A stretch of 64,000 nt of DNA from Helicobacter pametensis ATCC 51478 (lineage in GTDB: Bacteria; Campylobacterota; Campylobacteria; Campylobacterales; Helicobacteraceae). Under the pieces are notes generated by a model. It was not told where the DNA came from. It made no database searches and saw only the letters and a program-made list of their open reading frames with translations. Below are positions 54,715 through 63,814 of the stretch, piece by piece (position 1 is the stretch's first letter; each line of letters begins with the position of its first letter). Location: contig NZ_KI912401.1 of the NCBI RefSeq assembly GCF_000518225.1, positions 251,478 to 315,477 on the forward strand, written 5' to 3'. The translations under genes were made by a program, and so were the position numbers.

Positions 54715-55514
54715 CAAAGCCCCTTTTCATCCAAAATCATACGCTTGAGATTTTTATAACGCGTTAGGATACTTCCATCAAGATTCCCATCTGGACTTGA
54801 GATGATCACGCCCCCTCTAGAGATCATTGAATCAGGTTCGAAATGAATTTTTTGAGTGGAGGAAAGCTTCTCTTGGAGAAAAGGAAGATCCAAGGGATTG
54901 GCTTTGAGTGTGATCGCAGTGCTATTTTCTAGTGGTTTAAGGAGTTCTGTAGCGATAGAGAGAGCGATATGGGAGGCATGGTCTTGAACTTCCTTGATGA
55001 TGACCTCTTTGGCTAGATCAAGAGCAATAGTGTGTAGATCATTTTGAATCTGCCCGATTTGCTCTTGCATCCTAGTTGAAACTTCTTCTAGCTGCTTGAT
55101 CGCAAGGACTAGCTTTTCTTTTTGTTCTTGTAGTTCTGCGCTAAGCTGGTTGCGAATCTTCTCTTCTCCTTCAAGAAGCCCTTGTTGATAAGAGCTTGTT
55201 TTGATCTCTTCAAAAATTGAGGGGTCGATTTGATTTTGTTTTTGGAGAAGATCTTGGAGAAATTCTAATTTTTGGAAGATTTTCTGATTTTCTTCGATGC
55301 TTTTTGCAAGCTGTCCTTGGAGAAGCTCCAATCGCTCCTGTGTGCTATCCTCTTGATTTGATGGAGTATAAAACCCATTTTCTTCCATTGCTGGAGCGAT
55401 TTGGGCTTCAAGTTGTTTATCCATATTGCGAAATTCATACTTTTTGATCACATGCTTATCTTGATCGCTTTGGGTTATAAAGTTATTGCCTTGAGTATTA
55501 TTCAACGAATTCAT
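54714..55514 (-). CDS. fliH: Flagellar export apparatus protein FliH
   Basis: The 266-aa product regulates the FliI ATPase of the flagellar type III export system. It has a long glutamine-rich coiled coil (LLQGQLAKSIEENQKIFQKL) and the C-terminal FliH domain ending in SPDGNLDGSILTRYKNLK. The start overlaps fliG by 17 bases. The nearby ATG at 55520 could also serve. Confidence 0.9.
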   Translation of the reverse strand: MNSLNNTQGNNFITQSDQDKHVIKKYEFRNMDKQLEAQIAPAMEENGFYTPSNQEDSTQERLELLQGQLAKSIEENQKIFQKLEFLQDLLQKQNQIDPSIFEEIKTSSYQQGLLEGEEKIRNQLSAELQEQKEKLVLAIKQLEEVSTRMQEQIGQIQNDLHTIALDLAKEVIIKEVQDHASHIALSIATELLKPLENSTAITLKANPLDLPFLQEKLSSTQKIHFEPDSMISRGGVIISSPDGNLDGSILTRYKNLKRMILDEKGL

Positions 55515-56529
55515 CACCATCACCTATTTGAATTAGTCCTTGATCTGCCAAAGCTTGGACGGTTTCAGCGATCTTTCTCTGAGCTGCTTCCACATCTTTG
55601 AGTTTCACAGCACCCAAAAACTGCATCTCTTCCAAAAACTGCTCTGCTGCGCGCTGAGACATATTGGAAGTGAATCTTTCTTTGAGTTCATCTGTCGCGG
55701 TTTTGAGAGCCAAAGTAAGCTCTTTTTTATCCACAACTTTCAAAATTTCTCTGATTGCAATATTGTCAAGAGAAAGAATGTCATTGAAAGTAAACATCAT
55801 CTCTTTAATCATACTTGCTAGATTTTTATCGACTTTTTCAATATGCTCAATCGTCGTCACAGCAGCTTTTTGTCCTAGCTTATTAAAGACTTCAGCCACA
55901 GTCCTTGGCCCACCCACTTCGATTTTGTAGCTTGTGAGGGCATCAAGACGATTTTCAAGCACGGTTGAAACACGCTTGACCACACCAGGAGAGATATCCC
56001 CAAGATTTGCCATTCTGATTGCGATCTCTGCTTTGACATCATCAGAGAAATACGAAAGAGTTTGAGCTGCACTCGCTGGATCCATATGTGCCAAAATCAA
56101 TGCCACAGTCTGAGGATGCTCATTGATGATGAAGTTGGCAAGCTGTTGGGGTTTGACTTTTGTGAGATAGCCAAAGTTTTGAGAAGTCTGCATCGTTTTG
56201 CTGAGCTTATCGATGATTCTCTTAGCTTCCTCATGTCCCAAAGCCTTAGTCAAGATCTCTTTGGCATAATCAAAGCCCCCTGTGCTGATGTATTGATTGG
56301 ATTGCAAGATAGCAAGAAACTCTTCCAAAACCGCAGCTCCAATCGCACGATCAGTGCCATTCATCAAAGCGATATGCTTGGTCACCTCAGTCACTACCTC
56401 TGTATCAAGATAGTGCAAAATATCACTTGTGATATCCTCACCCATTTGAAGCAAAAGAATCGCAATCTTTTCAGACATAGAGAGATCATCAAATCTTGCT
56501 TTTTGTTGGGCAGTTAGATTTACAGCCAT
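55498..56529 (-). CDS. fliG: Flagellar motor switch protein FliG
   Basis: The 343-aa switch-complex protein contacts FliF, FliM and the stator. It shows NEHPQTVALILAHMD and the C-terminal torque helix region (FNDILSLDNIAIREILKVVD with KKELTLALK). It starts three bases after the fliF stop. Length and motifs are typical. Confidence 0.96.
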   Translation of the reverse strand: MAVNLTAQQKARFDDLSMSEKIAILLLQMGEDITSDILHYLDTEVVTEVTKHIALMNGTDRAIGAAVLEEFLAILQSNQYISTGGFDYAKEILTKALGHEEAKRIIDKLSKTMQTSQNFGYLTKVKPQQLANFIINEHPQTVALILAHMDPASAAQTLSYFSDDVKAEIAIRMANLGDISPGVVKRVSTVLENRLDALTSYKIEVGGPRTVAEVFNKLGQKAAVTTIEHIEKVDKNLASMIKEMMFTFNDILSLDNIAIREILKVVDKKELTLALKTATDELKERFTSNMSQRAAEQFLEEMQFLGAVKLKDVEAAQRKIAETVQALADQGLIQIGDGDEFVE

Positions 56530-56532
56530 TAT

Positions 56533-58263
56533 TTATCCTTCATAGTCTCGATCTCGTTTTGAATTCTCATCCATCCCTAGCTCATCGATGATAAGTTTCT
56601 GGAAAAGTGCGGCTACTTCTTGAGGCTTTTCAGAGATCATATCCCTCATACGCTCAACCAAAACTTCATATTTGATATCTTCTTCATTGAAGAGTCCATC
56701 TCCTCCAAGCTGCTCTTCTACTCGTTTTCTCATCTCGCTCAGCTTGCTATCATTTTCTTTGACTTCTTCACCTTGAAGCATGGATTCCAAAATCTCATCA
56801 TCATCCTGTCTATCTGCGAGCATCTTTTGAGCAAATGGAGTGATGATTTTTTTGTAGAAAATATATGCAATGAGTAGAACGACAAGGTATTTGATAAGAG
56901 GTGCAAAAGGATCGATGTATTTTTTGATATTTTGAGCTAGATCATCCCATTTATCGCGTGGTTTAAATGACTGAGTTGTGCTATTGAGCTCAAAATTGCT
57001 CACACTGATCTCATCCCCTCTTCCCTTATCAAATCCAACAGCTTGTCTTGCTAGGGCATTGATTTTGTCCATACTTTCTTGAGAGAGTGGGACATATTTG
57101 AGGCGTTCAAAACCATTTTCTTCGACCTTTTCATAGCTCCCATCTACGACGACAGCGACACTCAAACGCTTGAGGATTCCAAATTCTCCCTTGATTTCAC
57201 TGACGGTTTTGCCTACTTCATAGTTTGTTGTATTGGTGGATTTTTCATATTTTTCTCCCCCTTGGTTATTGAGACCTTGGACTGGTCCGATATTGCTCAC
57301 AACTCCTGGCACTCCACCGACTTCTCTAGGCTTTACTCCCTCACGCCTTTCTTCAAGGCTTTGCTCACTGCGCACGACATTATTGGGATCAAAGCTTTCT
57401 TGAGTGCTTTTGGTTTGACGGAAATCAAACTCAGCAGTCACCTTTGCCACGACACGATCTTCTCCTCCCACGATGGGTGCAAGGATATTGATCACTTTAT
57501 CTTCAAGTGCTTTTTCATAGTTTGTTTTGTAGCGCATTTGGACAGCGATGATTTTGGAGAGTTCTCTTGAATTGTTTTCTTCAGTATTTTCACCCAATGT
57601 TTCCCCATGCTCATTGACGATCTTGACATTTTCTGGAGTGAGCTTAGAGATCGCAGCAGAGACAAGGTTTTTGATCCCCAAAACTTGCGAGGGGGACAAA
57701 ACCATGTTTTCACGAATCTTGACGACGACAGATGCCGTAGGTGGAGTGTCTTTGCTCACAAAAACGGATTCTTTAGGAAGTGCGATATGCACACTAGCGC
57801 TCTCAATAGGGATCAAAGTCTCAATCGTCCGCGATAACTCTCCCTCTGTAGCCCTTAGAAATTTGATCTTTTGATCAAAATCTGTTGCTCCGAAATCTTT
57901 GGTATCAAAGATTTCAAACCCTACTTTTGAGCTTTTGGGGATTCCTTTGCTAGCAAGTGCGATGCGCTGCTCATAGACTTGAGCTTTGGGGACCAAAATC
58001 GTGTCTTCTTTGGAGAGCTCATAGGGGATCTTGTTTTGTTGGAGGTGCTGGACAATCAGAGCACTATCACTAGGATCCACTCCTTCAAATAAGACAGCAT
58101 ATCCACTTTTTGCGCTACTTCCTTGGTTGGCTGAAAATACAATCAGATAAGCCAAAAAAGCAATAATGGCCAAAACAACACCCAAAATCACAAATTTTTG
58201 TTTTCTGTTGATTTTCTGATTATAGATATCGCTAATCTGCTTTAATACAGCCCCTATATCCAA
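56533..58263 (-). CDS. fliF: Flagellar MS-ring protein FliF
   Basis: The 576-aa product has a first membrane segment (FVILGVVLAIIAFLAYLIVF), ring-building domains (VLFEGVDPSDSALIVQHL), a second membrane segment (LIKYLVVLLIAYIFY) and an acidic C-terminus that binds FliG. A TTG start at 58263 gives MDIGAVLKQI, close to the MDLKALL start of other Helicobacter FliF, and AAGG lies eight bases upstream. The longer frame from 58320 also starts with TTG but has no binding site. Confidence 0.93.
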   Translation of the reverse strand: MDIGAVLKQISDIYNQKINRKQKFVILGVVLAIIAFLAYLIVFSANQGSSAKSGYAVLFEGVDPSDSALIVQHLQQNKIPYELSKEDTILVPKAQVYEQRIALASKGIPKSSKVGFEIFDTKDFGATDFDQKIKFLRATEGELSRTIETLIPIESASVHIALPKESVFVSKDTPPTASVVVKIRENMVLSPSQVLGIKNLVSAAISKLTPENVKIVNEHGETLGENTEENNSRELSKIIAVQMRYKTNYEKALEDKVINILAPIVGGEDRVVAKVTAEFDFRQTKSTQESFDPNNVVRSEQSLEERREGVKPREVGGVPGVVSNIGPVQGLNNQGGEKYEKSTNTTNYEVGKTVSEIKGEFGILKRLSVAVVVDGSYEKVEENGFERLKYVPLSQESMDKINALARQAVGFDKGRGDEISVSNFELNSTTQSFKPRDKWDDLAQNIKKYIDPFAPLIKYLVVLLIAYIFYKKIITPFAQKMLADRQDDDEILESMLQGEEVKENDSKLSEMRKRVEEQLGGDGLFNEEDIKYEVLVERMRDMISEKPQEVAALFQKLIIDELGMDENSKRDRDYEG

Positions 58264-58353
58264 TGTCACAACCTTATCTTGATGTTGATTTAATGTTAAG
58301 AAACTTGCTATTTTAGCCAAAAAAGGATTTTTATATCCTCACTTCAAAAATTT

Positions 58354-58359
58354 TATAAA
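58354..58359 (+). promoter_or_regulatory. Candidate -10 box of algC
   Basis: TATAAA in TTTTATAAAATTCC, 34 bases before the algC start. The 130-base divergent region 58264-58393 must also hold a promoter reading towards fliF, but no strong box stands out there. Confidence 0.4.
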
Positions 58360-58393
58360 ATTCCTACAAATCATCATATTTTGGAGAGATGCA

Positions 58394-59773
58394 ATGAAAG
58401 AACATATTTTTAGAGAATACGATATCCGAGGGATTTTCCAAGAAGATCTCAACCAAGAGATTGTAAGCAAGATCGCCTATGGGATTGGCAAACTTTTAAA
58501 AGACCATGATGAGCAATCAATCTGTATCGGATATGATGCAAGAGTGCATTCACTTCAGCTCTTTGAGTGGCTTTCTTTGGGGCTAGCAATCCATGGGATC
58601 AAAATCTATGATCTTGGGATGATTCCCACTCCTGTGGCGTATTTTGCGACTTTTGATTCTGCTCTAGCCACACGCAACTCAATCATGATCACAGGCTCTC
58701 ACAACCCTAAAGAATACAATGGATTTAAGATCACTCTTTTTGGTAAGCCTTTTTATGGGCAAGATATCCAAGCACTCAAAGATTCTCTTGCTTCTTTTGG
58801 GGATTTATCACTCTCTCAAACTCCGACCATTCAAAAAAGTGCGATTTTGCAATCCTACATCGATTTCCTCACTCAGCATTTTCAATCCCTCCAAAACTTC
58901 CCCCACAAAATCGCTATCGATTGTGGGAATGGTGTCGCAGGGCTTGGAATCATTCCAGTTTTGAAAAATCTAAATATCGACTTTGTCTCACTCTATGAAA
59001 CCCCTGATGGAGAGTTTCCCAACCATCACCCAGATCCAAGTGAGGAGAAAAACCTTCTTAGTCTCAAAAACCTAATGAAAGAACAAGATATCACCATCGG
59101 ACTTGCCTTTGATGGAGATGCGGATCGTATCGCTTTGCTTAGCACAAACCACTCTTACAAGGGTGATGAACTTGCGATTTTGTTTGCTAGAGAGATTGCT
59201 AGAGAGATTGCCCCAGCCAAACCCATCATCATCGGCGAAGTCAAATGCTCACAAGTGATGTATGAGGAGTGCGACAAGCTTGGCTCATCTGTGATGTATA
59301 AAACAGGACATAGCAATCTCAAAGTCAAGCTCAAAGAGCTCAATGCCTCATTGGCTGCTGAGATGAGTGGGCATATCTTTTTTAATGATCGCTATTTTGG
59401 CTATGATGATGCGATCTATGCGGGACTTAGGGCATTGGAGCTATTTTTGCACAAAAGTGTCAAAGAAGTCGAATCTGAGATTCTCTCCCTTCCACAGCTT
59501 TGCTCCACTCCTGAAGAAAAAATCCCCACCCAAGAAGAGAGAAAATTTCAAATCATCCAAGATCTCATCACAAAGCTTCAAAACCCACCCAAAGAGTTTC
59601 CAAAGATTCTAGATCTCATCACTATTGATGGAGTAAGAGTGATTTTTGAGGAAGGATGGGGGCTTGTGAGGGCGAGCAATACTACTCCAGTGCTTGTGAC
59701 ACGCTTTGAGGCAAAATCACAAGAAAAACTCCAAGAATACAAAAGCTGTATTCTTGGCCTACTGCAGAACTAA
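58394..59773 (+). CDS. algC: Phosphomannomutase/phosphoglucomutase AlgC
   Basis: The 459-aa alpha-D-phosphohexomutase has the phosphoserine loop MITGSHNPKEYNG, the metal loop FDGDADRIA, the sugar-binding EMSGHIFF and the C-terminal phosphate loop RASNTTPVLV. It supplies sugar phosphates for LPS and O-antigen. GGAGAGATGCA precedes the ATG. It contains an in-frame tandem duplication coding AREIAREI. Confidence 0.93.
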   Translation: MKEHIFREYDIRGIFQEDLNQEIVSKIAYGIGKLLKDHDEQSICIGYDARVHSLQLFEWLSLGLAIHGIKIYDLGMIPTPVAYFATFDSALATRNSIMITGSHNPKEYNGFKITLFGKPFYGQDIQALKDSLASFGDLSLSQTPTIQKSAILQSYIDFLTQHFQSLQNFPHKIAIDCGNGVAGLGIIPVLKNLNIDFVSLYETPDGEFPNHHPDPSEEKNLLSLKNLMKEQDITIGLAFDGDADRIALLSTNHSYKGDELAILFAREIAREIAPAKPIIIGEVKCSQVMYEECDKLGSSVMYKTGHSNLKVKLKELNASLAAEMSGHIFFNDRYFGYDDAIYAGLRALELFLHKSVKEVESEILSLPQLCSTPEEKIPTQEERKFQIIQDLITKLQNPPKEFPKILDLITIDGVRVIFEEGWGLVRASNTTPVLVTRFEAKSQEKLQEYKSCILGLLQN

Positions 59774-60588
59774 GGCTTCTGTAGAGGCAATGATTCAAAA
59801 AGACAACGATCCAAAATCAAATTCAAAACCTTTGCTCTTAGAGCATAATCCATACCTTGGGGATATTTAAGATGCAATGCAAAAGGATAAGTTTTATTTC
59901 TTTCTTTGAGCCAGCCCACAATCCAACCATATCTCCCATCACTGCTTTCACTTAGACCTGTTTTTGAGGCAAGTATTTTGCCATTTTGATTTTTTTCCAA
60001 AAGCTCAATCACACTTTGTTGATTTTCTAGAGAAAAAGGCAATTGTTTCAAAGTGAGTTTCTTAAGCAAAATAATGATTTCTAATGGAGAGATTTTTAAT
60101 GGACCTTGAAGCCAAAATCTCTCAAGATCATCTTGAGTTCCGATGATTTGATTTCCAAATTGAAGTTTTTTGATTGCTCTTTGCATATTGTGATAGCCAA
60201 TGTTTTTGGCAAGCTTTTGGAAAGCAGGGACATTAGATAGTTCAATAGCTTCCCCAATCCCCATATCTTTTTCCCATTGTTTCATAGCCAATTTTTCTCC
60301 ATCATAATGAAAAAATAAACCATCAAGATTGATTAATCCCAAATCCAAACCAATCAAAGTATGAAAAATTTTAAAAGTTGAAGCTGGGATAAATCGTGTT
60401 TCAATCCATTGCTTGTTATAAATCAAGAACTCTTCTTGATTTTGCAAAATAAATCCTCCCTCAAGATCAAGGGATTTAAAAATTCTAGAAACACAGAGAT
60501 TATCTTGAATCTGATTAGGCAATTGCTGTGCCAAGCATACATTGCCTACAAAAAAGCATGTATAAAAAAATTTTAAAAGTTGTTTCAT
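59770..60588 (-). CDS. Class D (OXA-type) beta-lactamase
   Basis: The 272-aa product has a signal peptide (MKQLLKFFYTCFFVGNVCLA) and all class D motifs: PASTFK (Ser70, Lys73), SNV (118-120), FGN (144-146, in place of the usual YGN), ERFWLQGPL, and KTG (209-211) followed by GRYGWIVGW. It hydrolyses penicillins in the periplasm, by family knowledge. The ATG overlaps the NYN gene stop (ATGA), so translation is coupled to a housekeeping operon. The gene looks intact and long resident. The substrate range is unknown. Confidence 0.93.
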   Translation of the reverse strand: MKQLLKFFYTCFFVGNVCLAQQLPNQIQDNLCVSRIFKSLDLEGGFILQNQEEFLIYNKQWIETRFIPASTFKIFHTLIGLDLGLINLDGLFFHYDGEKLAMKQWEKDMGIGEAIELSNVPAFQKLAKNIGYHNMQRAIKKLQFGNQIIGTQDDLERFWLQGPLKISPLEIIILLKKLTLKQLPFSLENQQSVIELLEKNQNGKILASKTGLSESSDGRYGWIVGWLKERNKTYPFALHLKYPQGMDYALRAKVLNLILDRCLFESLPLQKP

Positions 60589-61307
60589 TTTGCCCTTCTA
60601 TTGCTATGATGACGCCTTTTGGGGGCGTATTCTACGAACATCACCTTATTATCCCTGCCTCCAAAAGAGATTTCAAAATGCTCATCCAAAGATCTCAAAA
60701 CCTCTCCCCAAGTTTCTCTCCCATAAGAAGAAGCACTTTTGTAGTAGTGATCTTTGAGCCAGATTCCCACACGCGACACCATCGACTTGCCATCCTCGCT
60801 CATCGTGGCTTCTATAGCTTGCTTGAGCAAGTTGATCAAATAGCGATTAGAAGAGAGATCTTCTTCTTTTTCTTTGCCCACTTCCTCAAAGCTACTAAAA
60901 GCATTTCTTAGAGAATCTCTACTTTTTGCCTCACCAAATCCGATCGCTACGATCCCTCTTGTGCGTATCTCTTGAGCTAGTGGTGCAAAATCACTATCAC
61001 TTGTTGCCAGCGCGATGCAATCCATACGATCAGAAAAAAGCGTATTCATCACATCAATAGCGATTTTGATATCACTTGAGTTTGTTTTGTTGCCATTGCC
61101 TGTCACTAGATGCACAGGCTCGATAGAGTATTTAGAGAGCCATTCATCCCATCCCCTTAGATCAGATTTCCTCCAGTCCCCATAAGCCTTTTTGATACAA
61201 ATCTCACCAAATCCCTCAAGTCTCTCCATCACCTCAGAGATCAAACGATGGCTGATATTTTCACTATCGATAAAGAGTGCGACCCTCTTTCCCCTCTCTT
61301 CTCTCAT
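60585..61307 (-). CDS. NYN-LOTUS (OST-HTH) ribonuclease-like protein
   Basis: The 240-aa product has an N-terminal NYN/PIN-like domain with catalytic aspartates in FIDSENIS, SSDIKIAIDVM and ATSDSDFAPL. A C-terminal OST-HTH/LOTUS domain (about 145-235) contains WGEVLRSLDEHFEISF. This LabA/MARF1-like layout predicts an RNA-binding nuclease. ATG 61307 overlaps the hisS stop (TGATG). It is followed by the OXA gene with an ATGA overlap. The RNA target is unknown. Confidence 0.85.
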   Translation of the reverse strand: MREERGKRVALFIDSENISHRLISEVMERLEGFGEICIKKAYGDWRKSDLRGWDEWLSKYSIEPVHLVTGNGNKTNSSDIKIAIDVMNTLFSDRMDCIALATSDSDFAPLAQEIRTRGIVAIGFGEAKSRDSLRNAFSSFEEVGKEKEEDLSSNRYLINLLKQAIEATMSEDGKSMVSRVGIWLKDHYYKSASSYGRETWGEVLRSLDEHFEISFGGRDNKVMFVEYAPKRRHHSNRRAK

Positions 61308-62623
61308 CACTGATCTCCTAGTATCTTTGCGACTTCTGGATAGGAGAGCATTTTGAGCTGTTCTCCTGTATGCATATTTTTAAGACTCATTTTTTCTTGC
61401 CTTGCTTCATCTTCTCCCACGATTAGGACATAGGAGAAATTTTTGGAATCAGCATAGGAGAAAATCTTGCCAAGCTTGAGAAAGTCTGGATACACCTCAG
61501 TATAGATTCCATCACTTCTAAGATTTTGGGCGATTTTTTGGACAAAGGGCATTTGATCTTTGCTCATTGCGATACATAGAAGCCTAGCTTTGGTTTGACA
61601 CTTTTGGATCTTGCCAAGCTCTTCAAGTCCTGCTAGCAATCGATCTAGTCCTACACTTGCCCCTACCCCACTTAGTTCTTCATGGCTAAAAGTTTGTGTG
61701 AGATGATCATATCTTCCACCAGAGCACACACTGCCAAGACTTGGAATCTCCAAAAGAGTGGTTTCATAGATGATCCCTGTGTAGTATCCAAGTCCTCTAG
61801 CGATTGAGAAATTGATCACACAAGACTTTTTGGGTAGATCTAGGGCTTGTAAAATGCTTGCAAGCTCTTCAAGCTCTGTGATCGCTTGGTTTAGAGTCTG
61901 ATTGTAGGTTTTGAGATGAGCAATGGAGGCAAAAAATTCTTCAAACTCTCCCTCTTGTCTTATTCCCACAAGCTCTAGCAGTGTTTGATTGATTTGAGTA
62001 GAAAGTCCAAGAGTGCTTTGCAACTCCTCCATCACTCCCTCCTTCCCAATCTTATCAAGCTTATCGATGATCCTTAGGGCATCATTGACCCTCTCTATCC
62101 CTAGATACTCACAGATTCCATTGAGGATCCCACGATGATTGATAGAGATCTGAAACGCACCAACTTCAAGCTTTTGCATGATGGATGCGATGATTTGGAT
62201 GATCTCGCTATCGCTTGCGATACTCTTGCTTCCAATGAAGTCAAAATCACATTGAGTAAATTCCCTATAGCGTCCCCTTTGAGCCCTCTCACCTCGAAAA
62301 ACATTGCCGATAGCATAGCGTTTAAATGGCATAGGGAGAGAGTGGCGATGCTGGGAGACAAAGCGCGCCAATGGAACCGTCAGATCAAATCTCAAAGCCA
62401 CATCACGCCCTCCATGATCTCTAAAGGCATAGAGCTCTTTTTGGATTTCCTCACTCCCTTGCTTGATCAAAACATCAGCATATTCTAGATGTGGAGTTTC
62501 TATAGGCACAAAGCCAAAGCTTTCAAAAACGGTGATGATCTTTTGTAGTAATTCATGTTTTGCGATCGCCTCTTGTGGCAAACGATCTTTAAATCCGCTA
62601 AGTGTGCGTGCTTGAACTAGCAT
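61307..62623 (-). CDS. hisS: Histidyl-tRNA synthetase HisS
   Basis: The 438-aa class II synthetase shows DLTVPLARFVSQ, motif 2 FRGERAQRGRYREFTQ, the histidine loop GLGYYTGI, and motif 3 VGASVGLDRLLAGL. The ATG at 62623 (MLVQARTLSG) follows GGGAGATTGAA; the longer frame to 62743 overlaps the waaF gene. It is divergent from waaF across 94 bases, as hisS and waaF are neighbours in H. pylori (HP1190-HP1191). Confidence 0.95.
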   Translation of the reverse strand: MLVQARTLSGFKDRLPQEAIAKHELLQKIITVFESFGFVPIETPHLEYADVLIKQGSEEIQKELYAFRDHGGRDVALRFDLTVPLARFVSQHRHSLPMPFKRYAIGNVFRGERAQRGRYREFTQCDFDFIGSKSIASDSEIIQIIASIMQKLEVGAFQISINHRGILNGICEYLGIERVNDALRIIDKLDKIGKEGVMEELQSTLGLSTQINQTLLELVGIRQEGEFEEFFASIAHLKTYNQTLNQAITELEELASILQALDLPKKSCVINFSIARGLGYYTGIIYETTLLEIPSLGSVCSGGRYDHLTQTFSHEELSGVGASVGLDRLLAGLEELGKIQKCQTKARLLCIAMSKDQMPFVQKIAQNLRSDGIYTEVYPDFLKLGKIFSYADSKNFSYVLIVGEDEARQEKMSLKNMHTGEQLKMLSYPEVAKILGDQ

Positions 62624-62717
62624 TTCAATCTCCCAAATAAAAAATAAAAACGCAATTTTACATAAGCTATGAAGTAAAATTACACCCCTACAACCAATCT
62701 TGGCAAAAAGGAAATTT

Positions 62718-63704
62718 TTGAGAATCTTATTGCGACTTCCCACTTGGCTAGGGGATGCTGTGATGGCGACTCCGACCCTCCATGCTCTAAAAGCCCACTA
62801 TCCTCAAGCCTCTTTTACCCTTGTGGGATCTCCTGCAAGCATTGGATTATTTGAACAAGAAAAAAGCGCATATCATCTCATCATCGATCACACCAAAGAT
62901 TCTGCCAATCGCCTTTGGGCGACCTTTAGACTAGCTCAAGAAGTTGGCAAGCATGATCTAGCGATTACTTTTCAAAACAATCTCCCCTCTGCTCTATTTC
63001 TTTATTGCACAAAGAGCACAAGACGCATTGGGTTTGCCAAAAATCTCAGATCTTATCTTCTGACAGATTCCCTACCCTATCCCCATCAGATCCACCAAGT
63101 AGAGCGCTATCTTGCCCTCTTAGAACCCCTCTCCATCCCTATCCCCTCCAAGCCACGCCTCTCTCTTCACTCTAGTCCAGTCCCCAAGGGAGAGAGGATT
63201 AGGATTGGGATCAATGCTGGAGCAAAATATGGGAGTGCGAAGCGATGGTGTGAGGAGTATTTCATCCAAGTGATGGCTTCACTCTTGCATCGTGGGTTTG
63301 AGGTGATTCTCTATGGAGGCAGAGATGAAATAAAAGCCAATGAGCGCATAATCAATGCCTTGCATCCCATCGCTCCTTTGCAACACTTCATCAACCTCAC
63401 AGCCAAGACAAGTATCTCAGAGCTTATTGATAGCATTGCTTCTTTGGATCTATTTTTGACCAATGATAGTGGTCCTATGCATATCGCCTCTAGTTTGGAT
63501 ATCCCTCTGATAGCACTCTTTGGCCCCACAGATTCCACAGAGACTTCACCCTATAATCACACTGCAAAAAGTGTGATGATAAGCAAACATCTCTCATGCT
63601 CTCCATGCAAACAGAGAGAATGTCCCCTCAAGCATCATCAATGTATGAGGCTTATCACACCAGATGAGGTGCTAAAACAAATCGATGAACTATTGGATCT
63701 ATAG
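62718..63704 (+). CDS. waaF: Lipopolysaccharide heptosyltransferase II (WaaF)
   Basis: The 328-aa GT-B glycosyltransferase adds heptose to the LPS inner core. It shows RLPTWLGDAVMATPTLHAL at the N-terminus, IGINAGAKYGSAKRWCEEYF for nucleotide-sugar binding, TNDSGPMHIA and LFGPTDSTETSPY. A TTG start at 62718 (MRILLRLPTW) has AAAAGG upstream and matches the family N-terminus; a TTG at 62700 is less well placed. Confidence 0.9.
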   Translation: MRILLRLPTWLGDAVMATPTLHALKAHYPQASFTLVGSPASIGLFEQEKSAYHLIIDHTKDSANRLWATFRLAQEVGKHDLAITFQNNLPSALFLYCTKSTRRIGFAKNLRSYLLTDSLPYPHQIHQVERYLALLEPLSIPIPSKPRLSLHSSPVPKGERIRIGINAGAKYGSAKRWCEEYFIQVMASLLHRGFEVILYGGRDEIKANERIINALHPIAPLQHFINLTAKTSISELIDSIASLDLFLTNDSGPMHIASSLDIPLIALFGPTDSTETSPYNHTAKSVMISKHLSCSPCKQRECPLKHHQCMRLITPDEVLKQIDELLDL

Positions 63705-63714
63705 GAGGTTTAGT

Positions 63715-63804
63715 ATGATTCCTAGCAGTCTTATTTATGAAGTGATAGTTTTTGGCGTGATTGCCCTTGCTTTGCTTTATTATCGCTCCAAGCTCAAAGA
63801 TTAG
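63715..63804 (+). CDS. Membrane microprotein, 29 aa
   Basis: ATG 63715 is preceded by a strong AGGAGG (63703-63708) overlapping the waaF end. The product MIPSSLIYEVIVFGVIALAL continues with LYYRSKLKD. It is one membrane helix with a positively charged end, as in many bacterial membrane microproteins. It lies 10 bases after waaF and 10 bases before the next gene, so it is probably cotranscribed with both. Confidence 0.65.
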   Translation: MIPSSLIYEVIVFGVIALALLYYRSKLKD

Positions 63805-63814
63805 GAAAGAAGTG

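Noticed and set aside
59185-59208. 12-bp tandem duplication in algC
   Set aside because: It is in frame (AREIAREI) and in a helix; a simple coding duplication with no regulatory implication.
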